Shown here one piece after another: positions 47,801-59,050 of a stretch of DNA of 64,000 bases; the stretch's first letter is position 1; each line of letters begins with the position of its first letter. The DNA comes from Xiphophorus maculatus (taxonomy: Eukaryota; Chordata; Actinopteri; Cyprinodontiformes; Poeciliidae): positions 4,614,572 through 4,678,571 of the forward strand of contig NC_036448.1 in the NCBI RefSeq assembly GCF_002775205.1, given 5' to 3'. The notes under the pieces were generated by a model. That model saw nothing but the letters and a program-made list of their open reading frames with translations. It was not told where the DNA came from and did no database searches. The translations under genes were made by a program, and so were the position numbers.

Positions 47801-50800
47801 AATTCAAATGCATCAACAAAAGCAATAAATTAACATGACATTCATTTAAATGTGGAAAAGATGAAAACTGCCCTGTAAATGGCGCTGGCGGCCATGTCTG
47901 CACAATTACCCGTGGTGGGGATCCAGCGCTATGGCCCGGGGCTCGCTCAGGTCAGAGCTGATGAGGACACGCCTCTTGGTGCCGTCCACTGAGGACACAG
48001 AGATGGATTTGTCTCCCGAGTCGGTCCAGTACAGGTTGTGTTGGAGCCAGTCCAGCGCCAGGCCCACAGGAGTCTGCAGGGACGAATCCACCAGCGGAAC
48101 CTGCTGGGAGGGGTCGCTGGCCTCGTGGATGAAGGCGCTGCAGGGAGCGAAGGGGGCAGAAAAAAGGGGGAAGGGAATGTCATAGGAGGCAGAGAAGGAC
48201 ACAGAGGGAGAATGTCTCTTTGGCACATTGGTTTGATACATTTTTCAAGGTGCAATCACAGTAACTTAGATATATAGAGTACCTGAAATCAGCACTGTGC
48301 TGTGAAGTCAATGAACAGCAGAGAATGAGGTTACTATGGGAGTTGTAGCCTTGGGCCTGCACAATGCAGGTTCTTTCCGGGGTTATTGTCCTTGTTGGGT
48401 AAATCGCTTATCAGAATAGACAAGGCTTCATTTGAGGCTTGCCCAGGTCGCTAATCATTTGGACCCGGCAGAGGTGCAAGGAAAGGGCAAAGCAGCTAGC
48501 AAGAATTTCAATTTCAGTTTCTCCAGAGAGGTGGTTCTTTTAATGTCTATGTTATAAAAAGAACACGGCGCTCCAATTAGAATGCTCTGGGGGACAAAAT
48601 ATGGTTTGGATAACAAAAACGGAGACGTGAGCCGAGTCTCATTACAATCAAATACAGCTGAATCTCATAAGAGAGTATTAAAAGACATAATTACCTAAAA
48701 TAAAACCCTGTCGATTCAGATGTGTATCTGCCTCCCAGAGACTTTGTTGTTGGAAATTCTTAATTCAGGCAATGTTTTAGATTAAATGATAACAAGAAAC
48801 AATATGAAAAAGATGCACTCCAGCAACCCAGCCTCAATAGTTTGCAAGATGAATTAGGAGGGTAAGTACCAGCCAAGTGTTGCTAATCAAATCCATTGTT
48901 GAGATGATCATCACCAAGTGTGACTGCCTTTAAAAAGCAGATTTTTTTTTTGTATTTGATTGTGTACAGAAGGTAGGTTTGTGTAAAAACGATGCCAGAG
49001 ACATCAGCTACAACATTAGAGAAGCAGATTGTATAAAACTATTTTAAAAAGAACTAGGCTATCACTATTAAAGAGTTTAGGGATACACTGATCAGAGATT
49101 TGTGGTTGGTTTCTTATACTTAAATTTAAGACTCTTTAAAACATTTTTAAGACCATTAAAACAAATTAAGACCTGTAAAATGCAGAAATTTACTACAAAA
49201 ATTGCTAATAAATAAATCATTATGGCTTGGCAACAGAAGTGAGACAATGGTGAAGACGAATGTCGTCCAGCCAGCTGGTGATAAATTTGCACTTTCCCAT
49301 GATGGACGTTAAAAAGTTAGCAAGCTTGCAAGAGTTATATTAGCAGCAAGTTTTTTCTCTGTACAAAGCTAACTGCCCTAAAATGTCCTGATTGAAATCC
49401 ATCCGGACATTTTCTTTTCTCTACTTAAACACTGTTTCCTTTGTACTTGTTCTTATGTCACTGGCAGACAAATGTTATGTTTATTCTGGAAACAAAAGAA
49501 GCAATTATTTAGGAAAATCAAAGGAAAATTAGCGGCTAGTTAACAGGAGCCACAACAACCTTGAGACACCGAATCCAGTGAAGATGTCTGTGCACAACTC
49601 CAACTTTAGCATAACAGTAAAGTTATGCTAAAGAGTGAATTACATGGAATATACTCCTGTATATTGTCCTTCATTGTTATTCATTGAAACCTTTAAATCT
49701 TGATGTTCCAACAAATGCTACTGATTAAGATCGAAATTGCTAATAGCAGAAGCTACCAAATGCAAACTACACATTTGAATTGTTTTAAGACATGCAAAGC
49801 AAAGATTTGAGAGAAACTGTTTATGCATAAAACCTGAATTTCTTTATTTGGTGATATTCTCAAATAATTAAGCTATCGTACCTGTAGATTTTCCTGTGGA
49901 ATCGGTCACACCAGAAGACGCGGTTGTTGGCCACGTCCAAGTCTAGAGCCACGGCGTTCTTCTGAGTAGACACAACCTGGCTGTAGTCCCTCTTCACCAA
50001 GTCGATGCGTCGAATCTCATGGCGGTTAGTGAACAGCAAATATGGGCTTTTCCCTGCAACCAAAAAAAACAAAAGGAAAGGAATTTTTTGGAACATAAAG
50101 TAAACATGGATTCAGAGTAAAGGTGCAGACAAATATATCATAGACCAAAACATTTAAGGAAAAACAGGGTTAATACGGGGAACACATTACAGAAGGGATT
50201 TTACCCACTAAAGCGGAGCTGAATAAGCTTTGACAGTTTAGTAGAAAATTGAGGAAGGGCTCCGGATGGTTCCCTTAATTAGGAATCAGATCTCATCTTG
50301 GCGCTCCACAGACTCTTTAAACACAGAGCCAATAACATAATTCAAACCAGCCAGTGTATGTGCCGAGCATAAAAGCAAATTAACCGTTCTGTAGATGGAT
50401 CAATTTACGATCACAACCCAACAAAGAGATTGAAAACAAAATGTAATTGCTCTCGAGTCAATACATGCAAGACTTGTGAACCGTGATGTTCCTTGTCAGG
50501 ATGATTTAGACATTAGTTATTACCTAAAGCACTCGGGTTTCGCCTTACAATCAAAACTGCAGGAAACTATTGAGCTCCACCTTCGCAGCACAAGTCAATA
50601 TTCTAAATATCATGTTTTATACCAAGATAAATAACACAGGAATAGTTACTTAGTGCTGACAATCCTCCCCGGACAATTAAGAGGCAAGTAATCCTTCACT
50701 GAAATGACGAAACTGTTGGAAAATCGATGAACAGGCCTGAGTGTATTATTAAGTCACATGCTCTTTTGGCAAATATTGATGTGAATCTGATCGCATCACT

Positions 50801-53800
50801 TAAACAGAAGGTTATCAACTTTTATGCAGGCAACTTGCAAAGATAGAAGACAACAAAAGAGAAGTACCTTTGGGAACTGCAAAAAAAAGAAAAGAAGATG
50901 CAACTCCAGCCAGTGTTTTGCCTTTTCTCAGCTGATAGTGAGTAAAAAACAAGACGGCTCAGTTAGCTATTATCCACATCCACTATTATTCCCCTGGAAG
51001 GTGGAAGAAATTTTTATAATAGAAATCCTCTTACCTGTTGAGGCAGCAGTCATTTAGACTGCAAGGTTTAAACAGGTGCGTAGATAACAGGGGAGAATAG
51101 GGTAAGCTGAGCCAGCCTTTGTTTCTAGGAACATTATTCATATAATGAAGGCATTATTAAATTAAGTTTGCGAAAGCAAGAACCTCATGGGTAGAGTTTT
51201 ATTTCTTAAAAACATTTTTCACTCTTGGAAGTGAATTTAGACCAAAGTAAATATTAGAAAATTTGCTTTATATATCAATGGTACTGTGTATGAGCTACGA
51301 CATGAGGTTATAAATCTGACTGAAAAGTGTAGCATTTTAGCTGTGGGTTACATATAAAGGAGGGGCTCATCTTACCCCTTACACAAAATGCTAAAACGGT
51401 TTGGTTTACACTCGTTCTGAATGTTTGAAGGGATGCGGAACATCCTAAAATAAATGTAAATATATGTTAGCAACCAAACTAAGATTGCCTTGATGCAGTG
51501 ATCCTGAAGACAAAATGCTCATCTTACCCTAGTGTCCCCTTCTGCAAAAAACTGAAAGCTACATGTACCAAAGTGGTTCTGCTTTAATCCTTTGAAGAGT
51601 CCAGTTCTATCTGTTACAGAAAAGAAAGATGGATAGGAAATTGTTTGCAATATTATGGACATTTTAGCAAAGCTAAGGGTTTACTTGCACTATAGGGAAC
51701 GAATGGAGTGATCATTTACTACACATAATAAAAATTTGAGCATTTCAACACATCAAGTTAACTTTTTCCCCTTGACTCAACAATGAATCATTTTACACTG
51801 TTCTTGCAGAACTAAATATCTTGTGATGTACTTGAAAGTTAGCGAGACATGATATGTCTTGTACTAGAGTAAATGACATACGCTGCATCTCCTTTTATTT
51901 GGGTTTAATTTATGGATATGTCTATCTGAAAACAAAGTATTTAGCTGTATTTAAATAAAAAAAAATCTTAATAATTTGTTGTAATTTATTGTTCTGAAAT
52001 AAAAATGACCATTGCCAGGTCTACAATCTGAAGTTGGCCACAAATTAATTCCATTTAGTCATTTATATTTTCAGTCCCCACAACCAGTTGACCCCATTAG
52101 TAAAAAAAAATTAAAAAATTCTACAATATGCTAAAAAGCAACAATAATATGAGGGTGTTTGTATGCCTACATGTGCTAATTAACTCCAAACACTAAGCCC
52201 AGATTCGACTGATTGATACAAGGCTTCAGCCGTAAATCAAATCATAGATAAACACTGTGTTCCTATGGCAATCCATCAATATATTTTACCCGATTATAAT
52301 TACTGACCTTCAAGTTGTGCTACAGAAAATGTCAACAAAAATGTGGACGAAATAATCAGAAGAGTAAAATTCCTTTGCTTTGTTAACTGATGGTTTATTG
52401 TGCACACTCCTTTCATGTTTGAACTATTGCTAGAGCTGCCCGATTTCCATAATTAAATGCAAAGTGCATTTAGTCAAGAGGACAGTGGACTGTAACATAG
52501 TGTTTGCAGGGTTTTATCTGTTTGGTGCGTTCTCTGAATCTATGTCCTTCTAACACTGTATAATAATATGATCCCAGCTGCAGCCTCTCATCTCCAGAGG
52601 CAGATGTGAAAGTTTCTCATTAATACTTTACAGTCCTTTGCTCCATCATTTGACAGTTTGTGTCACAACCTGAGTGTAGTGTTGTGATCCTACACTTTCT
52701 CTCTATTTCTGCCCTTTCCTTCCTCTACCCGGCCCGAATCTGAACACTGACAGTATGGTGTTGGGCCAAGTGCTCCAAAAAATATAAAGCGACAAAAAAA
52801 ACAGTCATTATACTGTCATCTCGAAAGTCTCTAAGGGGGAAATTGCTGCCATGCTGGAGTCATGGGCTGTCAGGGCTGAGGTGGAGTTTTCGGGGTTTTT
52901 TATCGCCTCAACAACAACAGCAGCTGTATTCTCTGCCATTCCCCGTCTAACACTCCATCTCGCACTCTGAAATAAAGAAGGCCGTTATAACCGCATGTTT
53001 GTGCCCTGCAAACATTTTCATACCCAACAGATGCTTTTTTTCCAGTCGTGCTCTAACCACCATTATTACTATTGTTATTAGTTTTTATTGGGATTTTAGG
53101 CAACGGACTAAAACAAAGCAGTGTGATGATTAAAATTCGAGGGATAATGCGAGGTTTTCAAAATCACTGCTAATTGAGAACTGCACCATGTTTGTATTCA
53201 GTCCTTCTGAGTCCATATTTTCTAAACCCATCTTTTTTTTTAAGTTTTGTCACAAATTGTCAGTTATAGGACTGTACTTTACCCAAGCACATAAAATGTT
53301 TTGAGTCCAGTTTAGGTGGATGTCCATGGGGGTCATTTTAATTTTAAATTTAACATTTTAATTTGATCCCTAACCCCATCTACCAAGGGGTAGATTTGCA
53401 ATTTTGCCACTGTCTTTCCATTGTCTGATGATGGACTGAATGGTGTCCAGTTAGATGTTTCCACCTCTGGATCTTGTTTTATAGCCTAACTTTGAACCCA
53501 GCTGTCCCTCACTGAACAGCTGGGTTTAAGTTAAGAACAAGTCACACAAAAGCCAGCAAGCATTTTGTTTATTGAAGATAAATCTAAGAAGATTTCAGAA
53601 GGTTAATAAATGTCCCAACTGACTTGGTTGGAAATTTTCTATTTTACAAGTGACAGAAGTCTAAATGTACACAGTTTGTGGGCAAGTTGGACTTGCATCA
53701 ATAGTGACAGTGGTGACTCTCAATCTCAAGACCTCTGGATTATTAATCTAGTATTTACTATCCACCGCGACAGCTGGAAAAAAAAAAAAGAAGCAATTTC

Positions 53801-56800
53801 TCACCATTTTTACTACTGTTCTCTCAATTTTCTACCTACAAACAAAAGAAAATAGCAATTTCTACACATTGAATTTATTACCACAGTATCAGGACGGAAG
53901 AAAAGAAATAATGCGAGTTCACTTCTGTTTAATTGTTTAAAAAAAAGTCTTTATTTTGATTTAATTTCCCTATTTCATTATTGTTACTTTCCACCATTTG
54001 GCTGTACTTTCTTTGATTCCAAGTTCAGCTTCTATTTGGTTATCATTCACCTCCCTTCAGCCGGCCACTTTTCTCCGTTCCTCTCCCTCCTCCAGTATTG
54101 AAAGCTGCTCGTCTCATTATTCATAGCTGGATTCTTCTGTTTTCCTGTTGGCTGTCTGCCCTGTTCCACGTCCTGTACGACCTGCTATTCCCCTGCAAGT
54201 CTTTCCTTTTGTTCTATTATTAATAAACATTCTGTTCTACAATATTCTCTGCAGCAGGGTCCTCTTAAAAGCTGCAACATGACAGACTTTGAGCTCCACG
54301 TTGCGCTTTCTGACGCTTTTGCCTTCTTCACAGGCTTCTTTGTGGATCTTATGAATTGTTTAAGTCTTAGCTTAGACCACTTTTACCAGCCAGTTTTGGT
54401 TGGTTTAAACCTAGACAACATATATAAAGATTAATAGCGCCCACAACTAGAAACAAATATGATACTGACTCATAAATTGGGTCTAAATCAGGGGTGTACA
54501 AACTTTCAAATAGGCTCACGGACGGGAAAATGAGGAAAAAAAAGAACATGAAAAAAGAAACAAAACAAAGCCTGTTTTTACCTACTCAACAATAAAATAG
54601 GGCAAACCTTTAATGACTAAAGTATTAAATTTTTTGTTGGAAATGGAGATGTTAATTATTGTTGATCCAAAACGTTGAATAAGGGTTCTGCTTTTTTTTT
54701 CCAAGAAAGAGATGATGACTCAGCAAATTTCTAAAGATCTCCATTTAAGACAATATAACATTTTTTGTCAGTTCCGAGCAATAAAGAAAAGATTCAGATC
54801 ACTTTTATTGAAAAAGACATAGACAAATGTAATAAATCCATTAAAATCAGATCTGGGTCTCAAAGCTTACTGAATAAATGTGATTCTCACAAGAGAATAC
54901 AAAAAGCCTTGGCATTGAATACATTTTCCATTGTAAATTTTTTATTTGACTATAATAATTTTGCCCTGGTGAAAAATAAAAATATAAATTCTCAACCACA
55001 TGTGTTAGAGGGGTCAGTTTGCATTATCTTGAATTGGAGTTGTGGACCGCACAAAATCAGTCCAGGGGGCACAATTGGCCCCGGAGCTGCACTTTGGACA
55101 CCCCTGGCCTAAATACAGCTTCTACTGAAATCAAGTCTGGGAAGTTTGACTATAGTACCTGCATGTTTATCAGACATGAATGTTTATCGTGGTTAAATAT
55201 GAAATTCACAACACACTTCTCAGATTTAAGTTTTTTTTTGTTGTTTTTCTGACACTTCAAAATTATACACTATAGTTGACATATACAGTATAAAATACAG
55301 TATAGACCAAAATGTGTGACGCAGGGTGAAAAGGGTCATGGGATATCATCTTTTTCTTACATGGAGCACAGCAATATTAATATATGGAGTGTTGAAATTA
55401 AACAATATAAAGGGAGGCTTTAAAATAGCTGCATTTTTATTAAACAAAATAAAAGTACTTACAAATGAACATGATTAATCCAGTTCACTGTTTTCTGTTC
55501 ATTAAATGAGGCGTGAACTTAGGACACAACGGCGTTTTTCTCAGCCTCTAGCCGATGAGCATCAAGGTACTTTGAGGAAGTTCACTCCGTTCCCCACTTG
55601 TCACCTAACATTTATCAGCATCCTCAAACTAAATTGACTAAATTGATGTAATTTCCCTCCACCTAGATCTGCCAGGTACCCCTGAAGAGTTGATATGCCT
55701 ATTTATAAATGTTTAGCATGGCTAAACACATCAGGGTGTCACTCAGGAAACTCTAAAGTGATGAGAGCCAGTGGTTGGAGTTGGCCAGTGAAAAAACAAA
55801 AAGACAAGGCTGGCTGCTCTAGTTGTGCTTGCCATTTTTATGTTTTTAGGTACACAAACAGCTGCAAAATGGTGATAAGACTGTAATTGCAGAAAGATGC
55901 TTTTGATTATATAAAGCAGAGGGTTTGACGCTGCGGTACAAACGAGTGATTGGGTCCAATAATGAGCAACTGCTCAGAAATTGTTTCGTTATCAGTAAAA
56001 TAGCAGACTTTCCTGCTTATCAAAGGAAATACATACATAAAATTAGCTAAATTGCATCTGTAGAAGTTATTACCTGTAATATTAAAAACTCAAATATGAA
56101 TTTTATTTGTCCCATCACAAACACTTGTTACTGGGGTGTTTTCACTTGATTGCCCAGTAGACTGTTTTATTGCAAGACTGAAACATTTGTTACATTTTCA
56201 ACAAATGTTGAAACCACACCAGTTTTTAACTGGTGTGGTTTTGTCTTTGGCAAAAGAACATGAGCCATTTCTCCAAGTAGCAATAGACGCTTGTTTGTTT
56301 TGGTTGTATTTACCCAGAATGCCCTGCACTGCAGTTTGCTTCCTGCTTTTGGAGCAGGAAGCAAACTGCTCCAAAAGCAGTTTGCTTGGAGCACTTGTAT
56401 CTGCATTTGTATCTGCATTTGTATTCAAACCACACCAGAGTTCACTTCACCAAACAGAGGCCAAGGTTTTTAGGCGGACCAGTTTGCTTTTTTGGGTTCA
56501 CAATCTCCCGAAACGAACCATAGGTTGTGTGACAAGGCGAACAAACACTATTTGGATTGAAGCAGACTAGACTGGGCCGGTGTTTTTTATTATTTTTTTT
56601 AAACTTTCATTTCTGTAAATTATTGTGACTCACCTTCAGCCTTGCAAGTCTTAGTGACCAGGTCCATCTCATATCCTTCATAGCACTCGCACTTAAAATC
56701 TCCCTTGTAGTTGATGCATATCTGGCTGCAAGCGTCAGGGTTCTCACACTCATTGATGTCTGTGAAGAAGGCAAGAAACAGATGTTATCAGTGGCAGAGC

Positions 56801-59050
56801 TGAACAGAAAATGATGACCATTCTTGTCGTATGATAATTGTTAAGAACTGATGTTTGCACAGATCATATGAGGAAAGAAAGAACGACACGTCTGACCTTT
56901 CTTTTTAAACACCTTTTTTTTGGGGTTGCGCTGGGTGTGACGGGTTGGGAAAGGGTGGGAAAATGTGTTATGTGTGTGTGAACGTGTGAGAGCATAGAAA
57001 GTTCATCTGGTTCCTTTTTGGGAATGAAGAGCAGTCCGGGTAGAAAAGCAGCAAACATCTAAACGGGCTTTGTCAGCTGCTCTCATGATGCCTTTTGAAA
57101 AGTATTCGCACCTCTGAAAACTTTCTCACCTCTTCCCACGCTAAGTCTGTAAACTTCACTGTTGCTTATTGGGATTTTATGTTATAAACCAGGAATGTAG
57201 TTATTTTCTTCTTTCCCCAGTGCCACAACGGCAACTATGACTGTTCCTAGGAGCCACACCATTGGCCGAACACAATTTGTTCAATTCAGTATGAAACAAT
57301 ACATTTTAAATAGTATTTTATCTTCTCAGTAACAGCAGACATTGCAAATGAACAACAAGGCAAATAGCTGAAACTTCACATATTATTTTACTGTATTTAA
57401 AAACGGTTTTCATAAATGTACAACCCTCTTATTTTACATTCATGTACTTTTACAATTATATAAATTTTGTTTCCAATTCTGGAGAACCAGTCTGGGTTTT
57501 CCACAAACTGAGAACATCCCTGGTTTTGTTTATTTTAAGCAACAACAAAAAAATAGGTCCTTGTGTTGATAGAAAAAAAAAAACTGCATTTCTGCATCCA
57601 GTTTTTCTTCTTAGAATCAATTGCAATCTTTATTGGTGGCGAGCCTTCTTACAATGCTGCAATGATGGAGGGCTCTAGACGGATGCTTTACATATAACAT
57701 TAAACAAAAGCTACCCTCAAAATAAAAGCTGATTTTTCAAAGTAAAGACATAATATTCTACTTTGTGTGCAGAATTAACATTGACTGCCATTTTTTAAGT
57801 GGGCTACTCAAGGACGTCTACGCCCTGTGAAGTGCCCAACAGAATATAAATCATGAATGCAAAGTTGAAGGCAAAAATAATCAACGTCTGGCTGCATATT
57901 TAGTGTTGTTTTCCAGATTTGTGTTGTCTTCCAGGGTTGCCCCTGCATTTATCATCATCCATCTTCCTATCAACTCTGAGCAGTTTCTCTGGTCCTGCTG
58001 AAGAAAACCCTCCCCACTGCACGCCGCTGCCACCACCACCTTTCACCACGGTGTCGATGTTTTTGGGGAGAAGTTAACGATTAAATTCTTTTGAATTTTG
58101 TGTAAAGGTGAAAAAAAAGTCTATATTCTTTTTACTTCATTTTGTTTTTAACATTTGCCTAATTGTTCCCACTTTTCCATAATTCTTACACTCTTTCTGT
58201 TCATCTAGAACAGAAGAATCAAATATATTTTACTGATCTCCAAGGGGAAATTGATTATTTGTTGACCACCTACTCCATCCAAAGTGTTAAATATTAGAAA
58301 ATTCAAATATAAACATAAGCAATCAAAAATGTATGTACCAGCATATACATAAATGTGATTTTGCAATTCATACACGATCTAAATACAAAATAAAGAAATA
58401 AAATAACAAGCTATCACAATAATCCATAAAAATATGATAAAGTTTAGGTGTGTTTTTTTTTTAATGGACGCACAAAATTAGATTTTTTGTCGATATCCCA
58501 TATGCCAATATACTAAAACTCATTTGGTCAAAAATCAATACCGATATTTTTTTCCTATACCTATGTACTTACTGAAACTACGTGGCTTTCTCTAATCTGG
58601 AATTAAAATACTGAATTATCTTTGACAATTTAGACTGCTACCAAATGCAAAAGCGAAGAAGGAGGCCGGAAATGATGCAACACTAAACTTGCATTATGTT
58701 AACTGTCAAATTTATTCATGGCACTCAAACAGTGCAAATTTGATGTTGTGCTGCAGTCATATAAAAGCAGCACCTTTTATATTGGTGAATTATTTTGATG
58801 GAATGTTAATTTTTACAGCTAATAACAGCTGATACCAATACCATGCTGGTAATATCGTGCATCCCTTTTTTTATGGTTTTTTTGCCAGGCTCTGTTGATC
58901 TCAAGGTGTTTAACATCCTTCCAGTTTTACCTCCACAGGTCTTCTTGTCCAGCAGCTGGTAGCCGGTGGGACACTGGCACTCGAAGCCGATTGGTCTGTC
59001 CATGCAGACGTGGGAACAGCCGCCGTTATTGATCATACACTCGTTCAACC
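32535..59050 (-). CDS. lrp8: LDL receptor-related protein 8 (ApoER2), partial: 11 visible 3' exons
   Basis: Exons 59050-58931, 56759-56634, 50053-49882, 48137-47910, 46025-45907, 45085-44946, 40725-40584, 40370-40218, 38727-38452, 36915-36847 and 32878-32535 join in phase (1889 bases). They encode EGF-A ([14 protein letters not shown]), EGF-B ([15 protein letters not shown]), a YWTD propeller ([52 protein letters not shown]), EGF-C, a Ser/Thr/Pro stalk of about 92 residues, a membrane segment ([19 protein letters not shown]) and a tail with [18 protein letters not shown] followed by acidic residues and IHIGRT identifies LRP8 rather than VLDLR. Family role: receptor for reelin and apoE-lipoproteins; NPxY binds Dab1. 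The phase-1 acceptor at 59050 shows more coding sequence upstream: signal peptide and LDLa repeats are missing and not found to 64000. The tail end is His/Gly-rich, unlike mammals. Confidence 0.92.
33229..33722. mobile_element. MITE with about 24-bp inverted ends
   Basis: Left TTAAAGTTGTAGTATGTAGC and right end complement AAAAGCTGCAGTATGTAAC are imperfect inverted repeats. No transposase. A half copy is present at 29508-29722. Confidence 0.7.
35871..35966. repeat. (AATAG)n pentanucleotide microsatellite
   Basis: About 19 uninterrupted units of AATAG/ATAGA, followed by tactttattcatcccagcag, which resembles the 3' tail of a fish LINE/SINE; a related tail occurs near 58231. Confidence 0.9.
36302..36600. 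repeat. Dispersed repeat family A, copy 2
   Basis: Same block order as the copy at 59657: tgttttccag, ctctgtcaccttca, gcctctgtctctttaagaaa, agtcatcacaacatggctcc, ggtgtttgctaatt, ctggctagtctgaa. Confidence 0.75.
36847..36915 (-). CDS. lrp8: lrp8 exon, start of membrane segment
   Basis: Acceptor TCTCTCCCCAG, donor GTAAGC, 69 bases. [20 protein letters not shown] and PI; one N-glycosylation site (NLT) before the membrane. Confidence 0.85.
37583..38417. mobile_element. hAT-type MITE with a second MITE nested inside
   Basis: Left ttagggcagcaactaac and right end complement atcagggctgaaatgatt are the 'RGGGCxGxAAC' type ends of a common fish hAT derivative; the interior is rich in ATTAAT palindromes. 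A Tc1/mariner-type MITE is inserted at 37980-38209. Confidence 0.7.
37980..38209. mobile_element. Tc1/mariner-type MITE
   Basis: Ends ctgctcaaaaaaataaaggg and its complement (ccctttatttttttgagcag) are perfect over 20 bases, with flanking TA-rich sequence. About 230 bases, no coding capacity. Confidence 0.85.
38452..38727 (-). CDS. lrp8: lrp8 exon, O-glycosylated stalk
   Basis: Acceptor CTTTCCTCTTAG, donor GTGAGT, 276 bases. Ser/Thr/Pro-rich ([36 protein letters not shown]). Equivalent to the O-linked sugar exon of the family. Confidence 0.85.
38728..40217 (-). other. lrp8 intron with repeat family B
   Basis: The part at 39635-40085 is a dispersed repeat with many 'atttaagac' motifs and a core gacgaatgtcgtccagc-agctggtgataaattt, shared with 49100-49345. 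Remaining sequence unrecognised. Confidence 0.55.
39635..40085. repeat. Dispersed repeat family B, copy 1
   Basis: Ends carry 'aatttaagac' repeats on both sides (inverted-like), core ggcaacagaagtgagccagt and gacgaatgtcgtccagcaag. Second copy at 49100-49345 lacks the right part. Confidence 0.65.
40218..40370 (-). CDS. lrp8: lrp8 exon, EGF-C
   Basis: Acceptor CTATTTTCAG, donor GTGAGG, 153 bases. [38 protein letters not shown]. Not found as a clear minus frame by start codon, but splice phase and cysteines fit. Confidence 0.9.
40584..40725 (-). CDS. lrp8: lrp8 exon, last propeller blade
   Basis: Acceptor CATGCTGCAG, donor GTGTGT, 142 bases. [38 protein letters not shown]. Confidence 0.92.
42459..42625. 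mobile_element. hAT-type MITE fragment, repeat C copy 1
   Basis: Starts caggggtgggcaactccagg, includes ttagatgtatctctacttca and gcaggactctggagaacttg. A second copy with the opposite end is at 63780-63960. Confidence 0.7.
42634..42651. repeat. Poly-C run (18)
   Basis: Uninterrupted run of 18 C at the junction between a hAT-type fragment and an L2-type LINE fragment. Confidence 0.9.
42690..43570 (+). mobile_element. L2-type LINE, 3' end of ORF2 and tail
   Basis: A continuous plus-strand frame to the TGA at 43372-43374 encodes the end of a LINE reverse transcriptase: [79 protein letters not shown] and [14 protein letters not shown]. The 3' end gtgctatataaataaacttg is followed by (TTGCC)n at 43545-43570, as in L2/CR1-type tails. 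The 5' part, with the endonuclease and most of the RT, is missing. It lies antisense in an lrp8 intron and is inferred to be a dead 5'-truncated copy, though the frame is still open. Confidence 0.85.
43576..43770. repeat. Dispersed repeat family D, copy 1 (split)
   Basis: Shares gtatttacccagaatgccct and the flanking order with 56170-56560. The other half of this copy appears at about 42400-42458 (aacatttgttacattttcag), so the LINE and hAT fragment lie between the two halves. Confidence 0.55.
44946..45085 (-). CDS. lrp8: lrp8 exon, propeller
   Basis: Acceptor GTGTGCTCCTCAG, donor GTTTGT, 140 bases. [40 protein letters not shown]. Confidence 0.92.
45313..45660. repeat. Dispersed repeat family A, copy 3
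   Basis: Starts aaaggggcagtattatgtat, then atatgacttaaaagaaa, tctgtccctttaaaaaaa, ggaagtcataacaatat, ggtgtttgctatttgctgct. Confidence 0.75.
45907..46025 (-). CDS. lrp8: lrp8 exon, propeller
   Basis: Acceptor CTTTCTTTCAG, donor GTAAGT, 119 bases. [39 protein letters not shown]. Confidence 0.93.
46026..47909 (-). other. lrp8 intron with a hAT-type MITE
   Basis: 1.9 kb, AT-rich. 47062-47732 is a hAT-type MITE; the rest is unrecognised. Confidence 0.55.
47062..47732. mobile_element. hAT-type MITE related to 37583-38417
   Basis: Left agagctgcaacaaacgatt and right end complement tagggccgaaacaattaatt, with internal gattattctgacgat and repeated aatcaattaatcacaa. Termini are imperfect. Confidence 0.55.
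47910..48137 (-). CDS. lrp8: lrp8 exon, propeller
   Basis: Acceptor TCGCTCCCTGCAG, donor GTAATT, 228 bases. [20 protein letters not shown] and [28 protein letters not shown]. Confidence 0.93.
48138..49881 (-). other. lrp8 intron with repeat family B copy
   Basis: 1.7 kb. 49100-49345 is the second copy of repeat family B. The rest is unrecognised. Confidence 0.5.
49100..49345. repeat. Dispersed repeat family B, copy 2
   Basis: Shares ggcaacagaagtgag, gacgaatgtcgtccagcc and agctggtgataaatttg with the copy at 39635-40085. Confidence 0.65.
49882..50053 (-). CDS. lrp8: lrp8 exon, propeller blade 1
   Basis: Acceptor TTGGTTGCAG, donor GTACGA, 172 bases. [38 protein letters not shown]. Confidence 0.93.
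53070..53720. mobile_element. Tc1-like remnant
   Basis: Contains tttttattgggattttaggc, gtttgtattcagtccttctg, and tccattgtctgatgatggac in the order of Tc1 elements whose transposase has decayed. Termini not resolved. Confidence 0.55.
54489..55106. mobile_element. hAT-type non-autonomous element with 8-bp target duplication
   Basis: Ends cagggGTGTACAAACTT and complement CAGGGGTGTCCAAAGT. Flanks gtctaaat (54481-54488) and gcctaaat (55107-55114) match at 7 of 8 positions, as expected of hAT insertion. A 115-codon frame inside is not transposase-like. Confidence 0.8.
56170..56560. repeat. Dispersed repeat family D, copy 2, with internal hairpin
   Basis: Contains acatttgttacattttcaac, gtatttacccagaatgccct and ttcctgcttttggagcagga. 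A perfect 15-bp hairpin lies at 56332-56368 (7-base loop). Related to 42400-42458 plus 43576-43770. Confidence 0.6.
56634..56759 (-). CDS. lrp8: lrp8 exon, EGF-B
   Basis: Acceptor CCTTCTTCACAG, donor GTGAGT, 126 bases. [20 protein letters not shown] and [20 protein letters not shown]: a calcium-binding-type EGF. Confidence 0.92.
56760..58930 (-). other. lrp8 intron between EGF-A and EGF-B
   Basis: 2.2 kb. 57095-57200 resembles a Tc1-type left end (aaaagtattcgcacc; cttattgggattttatgt). Around 58231 there is a LINE/SINE-like tail (ctccaaggggaaattgatt). No exon recognised. Confidence 0.5.
58931..59050 (-). CDS. lrp8: lrp8 exon, EGF-A
   Basis: Acceptor TTTGCCTCACAG, donor GTAAAA, 120 bases. [19 protein letters not shown] then [20 protein letters not shown]: six cysteines of one EGF module. 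First lrp8 exon visible in the window. Confidence 0.92.

Larger units (their letters stand above)
50054..56633 (-). other. Largest visible lrp8 intron (6.6 kb)
   Basis: Holds a Tc1-like remnant (53070-53720), a hAT-type element with target duplication (54489-55106) and repeat D copy 2 (56170-56560). 50054-53060 and 55115-56160 show no recognised feature. Confidence 0.6.
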
